A stretch of 34,177 nt of DNA, taken from contig JAABQB010000033.1 of NCBI GenBank assembly GCA_011391695.1, forward strand, positions 1 through 34,177, in the 5' to 3' direction. Below, in pieces: positions 16,300 through 24,708 of this stretch. Origin of the DNA: Desulfobacteraceae bacterium. Lineage in GTDB: Bacteria; Desulfobacterota; Desulfobacteria; Desulfobacterales; RPRI01. Below the pieces are notes generated by a model. That model was not told where the DNA came from. It saw only the letters and a program-made list of their open reading frames with translations, and did no database searches. The position numbers were made by a program, and so were the translations under genes. Each line of letters begins with the position of its first letter. Position 1 is the first letter of the stretch.

Positions 16300-17309
16300 T
16301 TTAATTCCCTGTCATATTCATCATAAATTTCTCCGAACAACTCACCGAGAAGATCGTCCATTGTTAAAAGACCTGTAACTCTTCCCTGTTTATTTATGCA
16401 TATAGCGATATGTATCCGTTTTTTCTTTAAAATATGAAACAGATCATCTGTCTTGATATTTTCATTAACAAAAAAAGGCTTTCGATAAATTTTCAGAATT
16501 GATTTTTCATCTTCTCCTGATTTAGCAGTGTTGATTTTTAAGAGATCTTTTGCATAAAGAATTCCGACTATGTTGTCGAAACGGTTTTTGTAAACGGGTA
16601 TTCTTAAAAACCGGCTTTCCTGTACTGCTTTTACTGCCCTTTCAACGGTCATATCTTCGGACAGGGAAAATATTTCATTTAAAGGCGTCATAATTTCAAA
16701 AGCCTGAGTATCGCTGAATTCAAAAACATTATGTATAAGATCCCGTTCAGCCCTGTTAATTTCTCCGCTTTCATGACTTTGATCAACCAGAGCTCTGAAT
16801 TCATCTTCCATTATGGTAGTTGAAACATGTTGTTTTTCAAATCCTGCTAATTTTGCAAGTGTTACCGAGATGTTGTATAATATTAATCGTACTGGAAAAA
16901 TCAATTTTGAGAAAAAATAAAGGGGACCGCAAATAAAAGGCGCGACTCTTTCATTATAAGTCATGGCCAGTGTTTTTGGTACAACTTCTGCAAAGATGAG
17001 TGTTAAAGGTGTCATCACCGCCATGGCAATCCATTCGCCATAATCTTTATTAAATGAGACAAAGAGTGAAGCAGCAATGACAGAAGATGCTATATTGACC
17101 ATATCGTTTCCGATAAGAATTGTTACAATAAGCTTTCTCGGTCGTGATAAGAGTTTATTTATTAATAACCCTTTGTTATTGTTTTTCCTCTTAATCCGTT
17201 CACGTTGAATCTGAGATAAAGAAAAAAGGGCGGTCTCAGAACCGGAAAAAAATCCTGAAAATATGAGCAGAATAAGAAGTATCCCTGCGTATGGCAATAT
17301 TAAATCCAA
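16296..17309 (-). CDS. CorC/HlyC family membrane protein lacking the C-terminal domain
   Basis: A 337-residue paralogue of the downstream gene. It has the DUF21 membrane region (FFSGSETALFSLSQIQRERIKR at the start, about four hydrophobic segments) and the CBS pair (about 195-325, with AFEIMTPLNEIFSLS and GRVTGLLTMDDLLGELFGEI), but stops at EYDRELK where its partner continues into the CorC_HlyC domain. It starts with TTG at 17309, with AAGGA 7 bases upstream. The stop overlaps the partner's ATG (ATGA). Truncated members occur in this family, so this is a plausible working protein, perhaps the other half of a heteromer. Confidence 0.86.
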   Translation of the reverse strand: MDLILPYAGILLILLIFSGFFSGSETALFSLSQIQRERIKRKNNNKGLLINKLLSRPRKLIVTILIGNDMVNIASSVIAASLFVSFNKDYGEWIAMAVMTPLTLIFAEVVPKTLAMTYNERVAPFICGPLYFFSKLIFPVRLILYNISVTLAKLAGFEKQHVSTTIMEDEFRALVDQSHESGEINRAERDLIHNVFEFSDTQAFEIMTPLNEIFSLSEDMTVERAVKAVQESRFLRIPVYKNRFDNIVGILYAKDLLKINTAKSGEDEKSILKIYRKPFFVNENIKTDDLFHILKKKRIHIAICINKQGRVTGLLTMDDLLGELFGEIYDEYDRELK

Positions 17310-17352
17310 GATGGTTCCTTATAAAAGGTGGTTGAAAGAAGATAATAAAACT

Positions 17353-17358
17353 ATTATA
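17353..17358 (-). promoter_or_regulatory. Candidate -10 element for the corC-like pair
   Basis: TATAAT on the - strand, about 45 bases upstream of the TTG start of the first corC-like gene, inside the 151-base divergent spacer with glmM. TTGCAA lies 19 bases further up, longer than the ideal spacing. The match is to the hexamer only. Confidence 0.3.
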
Positions 17359-17377
17359 TAGGCATTATTGCTTAATA

Positions 17378-17406
17378 TTGCAAGATTTACAGAACATTTT
17401 TATTAA
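17378..17406 (+). promoter_or_regulatory. Candidate sigma70-type promoter for glmM
   Basis: TTGCAA (17378-17383) and TATTAA (17401-17406) are separated by 17 bases, four of six matches each to the consensus, about 55 bases before the glmM ATG. A near-palindrome of 23 bases (17393-17415) covers the -10 element and could be an operator. The region is AT-rich, so this is only a candidate. Confidence 0.35.
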
Positions 17407-17460
17407 AAATATGTTAAGCGATGACCTATGAAAAACAAATTATTATGGAAACTATAAGCC

Positions 17461-18861
17461 ATGGGTAAACTTTTCGGAACAGACGGAATCAGGGGTGTTG
17501 CAAATGAGTATCCAATGACATCTGAAATGGCTGTCAAAATCGGAAAATCAGTTGCATATGCATTTAATAAGGAAGAAGCATCCACCCCGTTATTTATTAT
17601 AGGAAAAGATACGCGCCAATCAGGTAATATGCTTGAATATGCTTTAGCATCAGGTATTTGTTCTACAGGTGCTAATGTTTTGCTTGCAGGTATTCTGCCG
17701 ACTCCAGGGATAGCTTATTTGACCAGGACGTTAAAGGCAAATGCCGGCATAGTAGTGTCTGCTTCACACAACCCATTTTTTGACAATGGAATAAAGTTGT
17801 TTGATAAAAATGGCTATAAGCTTACAGACGAAGCAGAAGATGAAATAGAAGACCTGTTGTTAAATAACAGTATGTTATTAGAAAGTAAGCCTGGAAATAA
17901 TATTGGCGCCGTCTCAGTATTAGATGATTCCGCGAAAAGGTACTCTGATTTTTTAAAAAGCTCGCTTACTGAAGGATTTACCTTAAATGGATTAAAGATA
18001 GTAATGGATTGTTCAAACGGTGCTACGTATAAAATTGCTCCGGAATTGTTATCTGATCTTGGAGCAGATGATATAGATATCTTATATAACAGACCGGATG
18101 GAAAGAATATTAATGAAAATTGCGGTTCTGAACATCCCGAATCTCTGATAAATAAAGTATTGGAAAATAAAGCTGACATTGGAATTGCTTTTGATGGCGA
18201 CGGAGACAGGCTTATTGTAGTGGATGAGACCGGAAAAATTCTATCTGGAGATAAAATGCTTGCAATAAGTGCAATTATAATGAAGAAAAATAAACAGTTA
18301 ACAAATAACCATGTTATCAGTACGGTCATGAGCAACATGGGATTGGTATCATTATTCAAAGAGAAAGGCATTAATCACACCATGACTCAGGTCGGAGATA
18401 GATATGTAATGCAGGAAATGATAAAAACGGGATCTGTCCTTGGCGGAGAAGATTCCGGACATATCATTTTCTCAAATTTCCAGACAACCGGAGATGGAAT
18501 GCTGACCGCATTAAAGTTGATCCAATTCATGAAGGAAGAATCAAAACCACTTTCAGAACTCAATAAAATCATGACAGTGTATCCGCAGATGTTAATAAAT
18601 ATCTATGTTTCACATAAACCCGAAATAGATAGCGTCCCTGAAATTGCGGATTCAGTCAAGCATGTTGAAAATATTCTGAAAGAGAAGGGGAGGGTGCTTG
18701 TGCGATATTCGGGGACTCAATCAATTTGCAGAGTTATGGTTGAAGGACCTGATATGAAAGAGATAGAAAAACTTTGTCAACTGATAGCAGACAAAGTAAG
18801 GCAAACTATAGGAGAGGATTCAAGGGGCCAAGGATTCAAGTATTCGAGTGAACTTCTTTAA
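17461..18861 (+). CDS. glmM: Phosphoglucosamine mutase
   Basis: A 466-residue GlmM. The start LFGTDGIRGVAN, the phosphoserine loop VSASHNP (Ser102), the metal loop DGDGDR (245-250) and the phosphate-binding RYSGTQSICRVMVEG near the end identify it. It converts glucosamine-6-phosphate to glucosamine-1-phosphate for UDP-GlcNAc, which would feed peptidoglycan, LPS and the glycan locus. The C-terminal residues GEDSRGQGFKYSSELL come from a copy of the dispersed repeat (18816-18852), so the protein ends with a repeat-derived tail of about 14 residues. No strong ribosome site is seen. The gene is divergent from the corC-like pair. Confidence 0.96.
   Translation: MGKLFGTDGIRGVANEYPMTSEMAVKIGKSVAYAFNKEEASTPLFIIGKDTRQSGNMLEYALASGICSTGANVLLAGILPTPGIAYLTRTLKANAGIVVSASHNPFFDNGIKLFDKNGYKLTDEAEDEIEDLLLNNSMLLESKPGNNIGAVSVLDDSAKRYSDFLKSSLTEGFTLNGLKIVMDCSNGATYKIAPELLSDLGADDIDILYNRPDGKNINENCGSEHPESLINKVLENKADIGIAFDGDGDRLIVVDETGKILSGDKMLAISAIIMKKNKQLTNNHVISTVMSNMGLVSLFKEKGINHTMTQVGDRYVMQEMIKTGSVLGGEDSGHIIFSNFQTTGDGMLTALKLIQFMKEESKPLSELNKIMTVYPQMLINIYVSHKPEIDSVPEIADSVKHVENILKEKGRVLVRYSGTQSICRVMVEGPDMKEIEKLCQLIADKVRQTIGEDSRGQGFKYSSELL
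18816..18852. repeat. Dispersed repeat copy inside the 3' end of glmM
   Basis: Contains GGATTCAAGGGGCCAAGG, then ATTCAAGTATTCGAGTG. This is the same TTCAAGGATTCGAG-type sequence as at 9887-9916 and 31309-31344. It is translated in frame as the last residues of GlmM, and the stop codon lies 7 bases after it. Confidence 0.7.
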
Positions 18862-18923
18862 AAACTATAAATGATCCGGGTGGTTGGAATCGGTTTTTAT
18901 ATTTAGTTTACGTTCAAAAGATA

Positions 18924-18960
18924 AAGAGCTACTAACTATTAAAAGCGGTTAGTAGCTCTT
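18924..18960 (-). terminator. Terminator hairpin between glmM and the BI-1 gene
   Basis: A perfect 13-base inverted repeat, AAGAGCTACTAAC (18924-18936) and GTTAGTAGCTCTT (18948-18960), with an 11-base loop. Read on the - strand, the stem is followed by TTATCTTTT, as expected for a terminator of the BI-1 gene that ends at 18992. On the + strand no T-run follows, so it would end glmM transcripts less well. Confidence 0.72.
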
Positions 18961-18991
18961 GTGAATTATCAGATCTTATTATGCAAATAAT

Positions 18992-19693
18992 CTATTTTCT
19001 GTTTCCTAATATTCTAAGTAACATTAAGAAAAGATTGATAAAATCAAGATATAAAGTAAGAGCGCCTAAAATTGTACCTTTTTTTATTACGCTTGAATCA
19101 AGGCCTTCGGGTTGATCGATTGCCATATGTTTCAGTTTCTGCGTGTCATATGCCGTTAAACCAACAAATACAATCACGCCAATGTAACTGATTATCATAT
19201 CCATTGCAGAGCTTCGAATAAAAATGTTTACAACGGAAGCGATAATAATCCCAATCAAACCCATGGTCATGAAACCACCAACGGAAGTAAGATCGCGCTT
19301 TGTCGTCATTCCATAAATGCTGCAGGAGATAAAAGTTGCAGAACAAATGAAGAAAGTTGTAGTGATAGATGAACTCGTATAAACTAGAAATATTGAAGAT
19401 AATGTCGCTCCGTTTAAGGCAGCAAAAAGGATGAAAAGAGAAGTTGCGGTTGAAGCTGTAATTTTCCCAATTCTTGCACTTATAAAGAAAACAAGTGCTA
19501 ATTCGCCGATAATTAGACCAAAAAATACAAGTTTATTCCCAAAAATTAAATTCTGGATTGAAATATCAGTTGAAACATAATAAGCAATTAAACCTGTAAT
19601 TGCCAGACCGATGCCCATCCAATTGTAAACACTGCGAATAAATTCATTTGTAATTGACTGGACCTTTGTACTATTGACTGGATATGATTGCAT
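18992..19693 (-). CDS. Bax inhibitor-1 / YccA family membrane protein
   Basis: A 233-residue protein with about seven hydrophobic segments. It opens MQSYPVNSTKVQSITNEFIR and then IGLAITGLIAYYVST, and has the family landmarks LFAALNGATLSSIFLVYTSSS and VIVFVGLTAYDTQKLKHMA (near the end). It is the bacterial BI-1/YccA/YetJ type; YetJ is a pH-sensitive calcium leak channel and E. coli YccA modulates FtsH. Which applies here cannot be told. The start is the ATG at 19693 with AGGAGG just upstream. Two GC-rich hairpins lie beyond the start, between this gene and the divergent one. Confidence 0.9.
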   Translation of the reverse strand: MQSYPVNSTKVQSITNEFIRSVYNWMGIGLAITGLIAYYVSTDISIQNLIFGNKLVFFGLIIGELALVFFISARIGKITASTATSLFILFAALNGATLSSIFLVYTSSSITTTFFICSATFISCSIYGMTTKRDLTSVGGFMTMGLIGIIIASVVNIFIRSSAMDMIISYIGVIVFVGLTAYDTQKLKHMAIDQPEGLDSSVIKKGTILGALTLYLDFINLFLMLLRILGNRK

Positions 19694-19715
19694 TTAAACC
19701 TCCTTTGAACCGAAG

Positions 19716-19820
19716 CAGCGAGCGCATTCCCCGTCCGCTCTGCGGCGGGGTTAGCGAGCGAATTAAAAACGGATAATATTCCTTACGGTCGAAGTTTCCC
19801 GTCCGCTCTATGGCGGGAAG
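19716..19820. repeat. Two GC-rich hairpin repeats in the divergent spacer
   Basis: Copy 1 (19729-19750) pairs CCCCGTCCGC with GCGGCGGGG with one bulged T. Copy 2 (19797-19819) pairs TTCCCG with CGGGAA, and its flanks GAAG and CTTC extend the stem. Both share CCCGTCCGCTCT. Copy 1 is framed by AGCGAGCG at 19718-19725 and 19753-19760. A third hairpin of the same kind (CCCGCCA ... TGGCGGG) lies at 32582-32602. The hairpins look like a mobile or REP-like element, and copy 1 lies about 35 bases upstream of the BI-1 start. Confidence 0.7.
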
Positions 19821-19875
19821 CTTCAATTATTGAATAGATTATAAACCATAATAACTATTTTTCAAGAGGATTTTT

Positions 19876-20196
19876 ATGAAATCTGAACAAATTTTCGTTG
19901 AGCTCAAAAATCTATCAGAAAAATTAAATATCACATTAAGTGAACAAAATTTTCGAAAGACTGGAATAAAGGTCAGAAGTGGTTTTTGTATAGTTAAAGG
20001 GAAAAATTATTTTATTTTTGATAAAGATCTTTCAATTCATAAAAAAAACGACTTGATAGCTGAATATTTGAGCACCCTTGATTATGAAAATATTTACATA
20101 GTCCCGGCAGTTCGCGATTTTATTAATATGAACAAAAATAGCAAAAAGGGGATAGTTGTGCTTTCAGAGATTGAAAAGGCTCCAAACACCATTTAG
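19876..20196 (+). CDS. Conserved-looking hypothetical protein
   Basis: A 106-residue protein of mixed polar and hydrophobic character without signal peptide or membrane helix. The central part (GIKVRSGFCIVKGKNYFIFDKDLSIHKKNDLIAEYLSTL) alternates basic and aromatic residues, like a small alpha/beta fold, and the tail has IYIVPAVRDFINMN. I recall similar unnamed proteins in deltaproteobacteria but no function. AAGAGGA lies before the ATG. The next gene, xseA, starts 107 bases downstream with a candidate promoter between, so it may be a separate transcript. Function unknown. Confidence 0.6.
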   Translation: MKSEQIFVELKNLSEKLNITLSEQNFRKTGIKVRSGFCIVKGKNYFIFDKDLSIHKKNDLIAEYLSTLDYENIYIVPAVRDFINMNKNSKKGIVVLSEIEKAPNTI

Positions 20197-20227
20197 TTGA
20201 CATAATATTCATTATCAGACGTTGTAT
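20197..20227 (+). promoter_or_regulatory. Weak candidate promoter for the xseA operon
   Basis: A perfect TTGACA (20197-20202) lies just after the stop of the small hypothetical gene. TTGTAT (20222-20227) is 19 bases downstream, and TATAAA follows at 20225-20230 at 22 bases. The spacing is long in both cases, so the pair is weak. The first gene of the xseA-tlyA run starts at 20304. Confidence 0.3.
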
Positions 20228-20303
20228 AAAAGGGTTGGTTTCGGGGGTTTCCGGTTTTAATATCAAAATTTGTCGTCTAAATATAAAAATACAGGCTTAA
20301 CAT

Positions 20304-21626
20304 ATGGAAAATAAAATATATTCTATAACTGAACTGACAGGTGAAATTAAAAGATTACTTGAAGATCATTATCCTTTTGTTTGGGTATATGGAGAAATTT
20401 CCAACTTGAACATCCCCGCTTCAGGACATCTCTATTTTACATTGAAGGATATGAATTCACGTATCAATTCTATTATTTTTAAAGGTCAACTCAGGAATTT
20501 CAGATTTACTCCTGAAAATGGAATGTCTGTTATCGGTTTTGGCAGGTTAAGTCTTTATGAATCAAGAGGAACTTATCAAATTATATTTGAATATTTAGAG
20601 CCGAAAGGAATCGGTTCGTTGCAACTGGCGTTTGAACAGCTTAAGTCAAAACTATCCGATGAAGGCATCTTTGACGAAATACACAAAAAAAAGCTCCCTT
20701 TCCTTCCGGATACAATATCAATCATTACATCAACTACCGGATCTGTACTATTTGATATTCTTAATGTTATAAATAGGCGATTTCAGAATGTTCATATTCA
20801 GATAATACCCGTGAAAGTCCAGGGAGAATCATCTGAAGAAGATATTGTTGATGCAATTAAGATAGTTAACGATCATGGCAGCGCCGACGTTGCAATAATT
20901 GCTCGTGGTGGCGGTTCCATCGAGGAAATGCAGTCTTTTAATTCGGAGTCTGTTGCAAGGGCAATCTTTGAATCAAAAATTCCGATTATATCTGCCATAG
21001 GGCATGAAACTGATTTTACGATTGCTGATTTTGTTGCAGATTACAGAGCCCCAACACCATCGGTGGCCGCAGAAATTGTTGTTCCACTAAAAAATGATCT
21101 TTTAATAAACATAAATAAATTAACTGCATTATTAAAATCAAATTATATCAGATATATTAAAGAATATCGAATATTTATTAATAACCATCTGAAGCGGCTC
21201 AAAGATCCAAAAAGAAAAGTTCAGGATTTATTAATCAGAAATGACGATCTTAATAACCGTATTTTAAGAGCATTAATGATGTTGATAAAACAACACAGGA
21301 GTTATATATTCTGGAGACATGATAAGTTGTTATCATACAGTCCTGTTAAATATGTTTCAGATAATAAAGGCAATAATAATATGATATTGTTAAATATAAT
21401 TAAGTTATTCAATGCAATAATAAGCAGAAAAAGATTCATGCTGCATGAACATTTGTCAAAATTATCAGCGTTAAATCCGGTCGCTATACTTCAGCGTGGC
21501 TACAGCATCACAAGGACTATACCTGATAAACAGATTATAACAGATTCAAAAAATGTTAATATTGATCAAAGGCTTGAAGTAATAGTTTCAAAAGGATCTA
21601 TAATATGCCGTGTTGAAAGGATATAA
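20304..21626 (+). CDS. xseA: Exodeoxyribonuclease VII large subunit
   Basis: A 440-residue XseA. The N-terminal OB-like domain reads PFVWVYGEISNLNIPASGHLYFTLKD. The catalytic domain starts at LPFLPDTISIITSTTGSVLFDILNV and has IIARGGGSIEEMQSFN and PIISAIGHETDFTIADFVADYRAPTPS, the conserved family blocks. The C-terminal half is a long helical region ending in LNPVAILQRGYSITRT. With XseB it forms exonuclease VII, which degrades single-stranded DNA from both ends. It opens a run with xseB 4 bases downstream. Confidence 0.96.
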   Translation: MENKIYSITELTGEIKRLLEDHYPFVWVYGEISNLNIPASGHLYFTLKDMNSRINSIIFKGQLRNFRFTPENGMSVIGFGRLSLYESRGTYQIIFEYLEPKGIGSLQLAFEQLKSKLSDEGIFDEIHKKKLPFLPDTISIITSTTGSVLFDILNVINRRFQNVHIQIIPVKVQGESSEEDIVDAIKIVNDHGSADVAIIARGGGSIEEMQSFNSESVARAIFESKIPIISAIGHETDFTIADFVADYRAPTPSVAAEIVVPLKNDLLININKLTALLKSNYIRYIKEYRIFINNHLKRLKDPKRKVQDLLIRNDDLNNRILRALMMLIKQHRSYIFWRHDKLLSYSPVKYVSDNKGNNNMILLNIIKLFNAIISRKRFMLHEHLSKLSALNPVAILQRGYSITRTIPDKQIITDSKNVNIDQRLEVIVSKGSIICRVERI

Positions 21627-21630
21627 TTAA

Positions 21631-21867
21631 ATGGCAAAGCTTACCTTTGAAATTGCGATGAAACAACTCGAAAATATTGTCCATGACCTTGAATCAGGAA
21701 ATCTTTCTCTGGACGATTCTATTAAAAAATTTGAAGAAGGCATAAAGCTTTCAAACTATTGTTCAACCAAGCTTGATGAAACAGAAAAAAGAATTACAAT
21801 TCTAATGAAAGATCAGGATGGGATAATCACAGAAAAACCTTTTGCTCCCGAAAAGGATAAAGAATGA
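21631..21867 (+). CDS. xseB: Exodeoxyribonuclease VII small subunit
   Basis: A 78-residue helical protein with the typical XseB core: FEIAMKQLENIVHDLESGNLSLDDSIKKFEEGIKLSNYCSTKLDETEKRI. It follows xseA after 4 bases, with AAAGGATAT before the ATG, and shares an ATGA overlap with ispA. It binds several copies per XseA to make exonuclease VII. The charged tail after residue 55 is within normal length for the family. Confidence 0.93.
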   Translation: MAKLTFEIAMKQLENIVHDLESGNLSLDDSIKKFEEGIKLSNYCSTKLDETEKRITILMKDQDGIITEKPFAPEKDKE

Positions 21868-22766
21868 TCCATCAACAGTTTATTTTCGATCTGGACTCAT
21901 ACCTTGAGTCGAAAAACAATCTGATAAATAACGAGCTTGAGAAAATTATCGATGCCCAAAGTTCAAATCTCATATCAAAGGCAGTCAGATATTCTCTTAT
22001 GTCAGGAGGTAAAAGATTAAGACCTGTTCTATGCATTGCAGCTGCCGAAGCAGTTGGTGGCGAAGAAAAATGTGTTATTCCGGCAGCCTGTGCCATCGAA
22101 ATGATACATACATACTCTTTAATACACGATGATCTTCCTGCAATAGATAACGATTCTTTAAGAAGAGGTAAACAAACCTGCCACATTGCTTTTGACGAAG
22201 CTACAGCTATTCTGGCCGGAGATGCCCTGCTTACCCTATCCTTCCAGGTACTTTCATCGACAGATTTAAACGATCACGATGCAGGCACATGGTTAAGAGT
22301 TATAAGTTTAATTGCAATCGCTGCAGGATATAAAGGGATGATCGAAGGACAAATGAGAGATATTTCTCACGAAAACAGGCAGATATCAATAGAAAAACTT
22401 GAAGTAATGCATTCCTTGAAAACCGGAGCACTCATTGAGGCATCGGTAAAATCAGGCGCTATACTCGGGAATGGGAGTCCGGAACAGATAGAACAGCTTC
22501 AGACATACGCGAAGAATATAGGCCTTGCTTTTCAGATTACAGATGATCTTCTTAATGTCACAGGAGATCCATCAGTTACAGGAAAAGAGGTTGGAACAGA
22601 TAAGGCGCGAAATAAATGCACCTACCCTGCCCTTCTTGGAATTTCCGAATCAGAAGCGTATGCAAAAAAACTTGTAAATAATGCCTTGAATGCTATTGAA
22701 TTATTTGATAATAAATCCGACCCGCTCAGGGCAATCGCAATGTATATTATTGAAAGAAAACGATAG
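21864..22766 (+). CDS. ispA: Polyprenyl diphosphate synthase (farnesyl/geranylgeranyl type)
   Basis: A 300-residue trans-isoprenyl diphosphate synthase. The first Asp-rich motif is DDLPAID (89-95) with RRGKQTCH following, and GGKRLRP (about 48-54) precedes it. The second motif reads DDLLN (227-231) where family members usually have DDxxD, so its last Asp is Asn. It condenses IPP with allylic diphosphates to give FPP or GGPP. The product length cannot be read reliably. It overlaps xseB by 4 bases and is followed by dxs, an established operon order that feeds isoprenoid carriers such as undecaprenyl phosphate and quinones. Confidence 0.9.
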   Translation: MIHQQFIFDLDSYLESKNNLINNELEKIIDAQSSNLISKAVRYSLMSGGKRLRPVLCIAAAEAVGGEEKCVIPAACAIEMIHTYSLIHDDLPAIDNDSLRRGKQTCHIAFDEATAILAGDALLTLSFQVLSSTDLNDHDAGTWLRVISLIAIAAGYKGMIEGQMRDISHENRQISIEKLEVMHSLKTGALIEASVKSGAILGNGSPEQIEQLQTYAKNIGLAFQITDDLLNVTGDPSVTGKEVGTDKARNKCTYPALLGISESEAYAKKLVNNALNAIELFDNKSDPLRAIAMYIIERKR

Positions 22767-22791
22767 ATATTAAGATAAAGGACTGCAACAT

Positions 22792-24708
22792 TTGAGCATA
22801 ATTGATAAAATTAATTTTCCTGAAGACTTGAAAAAAATTCCCCGCTCATCCCTTCCGCAACTTGCTTCAGAACTGCGTAAAATGATTGTAGATGTGGTAT
22901 CTAAAAATGGAGGGCATCTTGCTTCCAGTCTTGGTGCGGTTGAGCTTGCGATAGCGATTCATTATGTTTTTGACACACCTAAAGACAAGATTATCTGGGA
23001 TGTAGGGCATCAGGCTTATGCTCACAAAATAATTACAGGAAGGCGGGAGCAGTTTCACTCTCTCCGTAAACATGAAGGCATTTGCGGGTTTACCCGTATG
23101 TGCGAAAGCCCGTATGATTCATTTTCAACCGGACACAGCGGCACTTCAATATCTGCAGGCCTTGGAATGGCCTGTGCCAAGCAATTAAAAAATGAGAACT
23201 CAAAAGTCATTGCTGTAATCGGGGATGGTTCTTTAACCTCCGGTCTTGCATATGAAGGTTTAAACCAAGCCGGTGACACCCATAAAGACAAAGACATCAT
23301 TGTTATACTAAATGACAATGATATGTCTATTGCTCATAATGTCGGTGCATTATCATCATTTTTGAGCAGAAAATTTTCAGCAAAATATTTACAGGATCTC
23401 AGAAAAGAATTTGGTGAATTTCTGAAATCTCTTCCGAAAATCGGGGATGATGTTTATAAATTCGCAAAACGTTCTGAAGAATCTTTTAAGGCCTTTGTGA
23501 CTCCGGGCATGCTTTTTGAGGCCTTTAATTTTGAATACTTTGGACCGATAAATGGCCACAACCTGAATCATCTTATAGATATTCTCAATAATATCAAGTA
23601 TCTTAAAGAACCTACACTCCTCCATGTAATAACGAAAAAAGGGAAAGGATATCTCCCCGCCGAAAAAAACCCTGTATATTTTCATGGTGTCGGATGTTTT
23701 GAAGTCGAAACCGGCAACGGTATAGATAAACGAGATAATATACCGACCTACACTGAAGTTTTCGGCGAAACGATGGTTAAACTTGCCGGGGAAGATAAAA
23801 AAATTATTGCTGTAACTGCTGCTATGCCGGAAGGAACAGGGCTTACAAAGTTTCAGGCAACGTTTCCCGATCGTTTTTTTGATGTCGGAATTGCCGAGCA
23901 GCATGGAGTTACTTTTGCCGCAGGTCTCGCAACCGAAGGATTCAAACCGGTTGTAGCAATATATTCAACTTTTCTGCAAAGAGCATATGACCAGATATTA
24001 CACGATGTCTGCATCGAATCCCTCCCTGTTATTTTTGCCATAGACCGCGGAGGTATCGTTGGTGAAGATGGCGCTACTCATAACGGATTGTTTGATCTCT
24101 CCTATATGAGAAGTCTTCCCAATATGGTAGTTATGGCGCCAAAGGACGAAAATGAGCTGCGCCGCATGATAGTAACCGCATTATCTCATAACGGCCCTAT
24201 TGCTTTTCGTTATCCGCGAGGAAGGGCGATTGGCGTTCCTTTGGATGAGAATATTACACCATTGCCGATAGGGAAATGGGAAATCCTGAATAAAGGAAAA
24301 GATATTCTGATTTTATCTGTAGGGAGATCTGTTTATGAGGCATCAAAAGCGCATAAAATACTGGCGTCAGATTATGGAATATACTCAACTGTAGTAAACT
24401 GCCGTTTTATAAAGCCGATTGATCTTGAATTAATCACTTCTCTTGTCGGGGAAATTCCACGCATCATAACAGTAGAAGAAAATGTCCTTCAGGGAGGATT
24501 CGGGAGCGCCGTGCTTGAATGTCTTAATGATCACGATATATCAGGTTTTAAGCTGGAACGACTCGGCATACCCGATCTTTTTGTTGAACATGGACCTCAA
24601 AAGCTCCTCAGAACCAAATATAAAATAGATTCCATTGCTATAGTCAATTCAGCGTTAAAGATCATGGGATATTCGCCCCCCATTTCTCCCGATCATATGG
24701 GATCCTGA
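22792..24708 (+). CDS. dxs: 1-deoxy-D-xylulose-5-phosphate synthase
   Basis: A 638-residue thiamine-diphosphate enzyme, the first step of the MEP isoprenoid pathway (pyruvate plus glyceraldehyde-3-phosphate to DXP). It shows IIWDVGHQAYAHKIITGR, the TPP/Mg motif GDGSLTSGLAYEGLN followed by NDNDMSIAHNVGALS, then in the second half VGIAEQHGVTFAAGLA and GDEDGATHNGLFDLSY-like VGEDGATHNGLFDLSYM. The common NDNEMSI is here NDNDMSI. The start is TTG at 22792, 25 bases after ispA, with AAAGGA upstream. Its last base is shared with the ATG of tlyA (TGATG). Confidence 0.96.
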   Translation: MSIIDKINFPEDLKKIPRSSLPQLASELRKMIVDVVSKNGGHLASSLGAVELAIAIHYVFDTPKDKIIWDVGHQAYAHKIITGRREQFHSLRKHEGICGFTRMCESPYDSFSTGHSGTSISAGLGMACAKQLKNENSKVIAVIGDGSLTSGLAYEGLNQAGDTHKDKDIIVILNDNDMSIAHNVGALSSFLSRKFSAKYLQDLRKEFGEFLKSLPKIGDDVYKFAKRSEESFKAFVTPGMLFEAFNFEYFGPINGHNLNHLIDILNNIKYLKEPTLLHVITKKGKGYLPAEKNPVYFHGVGCFEVETGNGIDKRDNIPTYTEVFGETMVKLAGEDKKIIAVTAAMPEGTGLTKFQATFPDRFFDVGIAEQHGVTFAAGLATEGFKPVVAIYSTFLQRAYDQILHDVCIESLPVIFAIDRGGIVGEDGATHNGLFDLSYMRSLPNMVVMAPKDENELRRMIVTALSHNGPIAFRYPRGRAIGVPLDENITPLPIGKWEILNKGKDILILSVGRSVYEASKAHKILASDYGIYSTVVNCRFIKPIDLELITSLVGEIPRIITVEENVLQGGFGSAVLECLNDHDISGFKLERLGIPDLFVEHGPQKLLRTKYKIDSIAIVNSALKIMGYSPPISPDHMGS

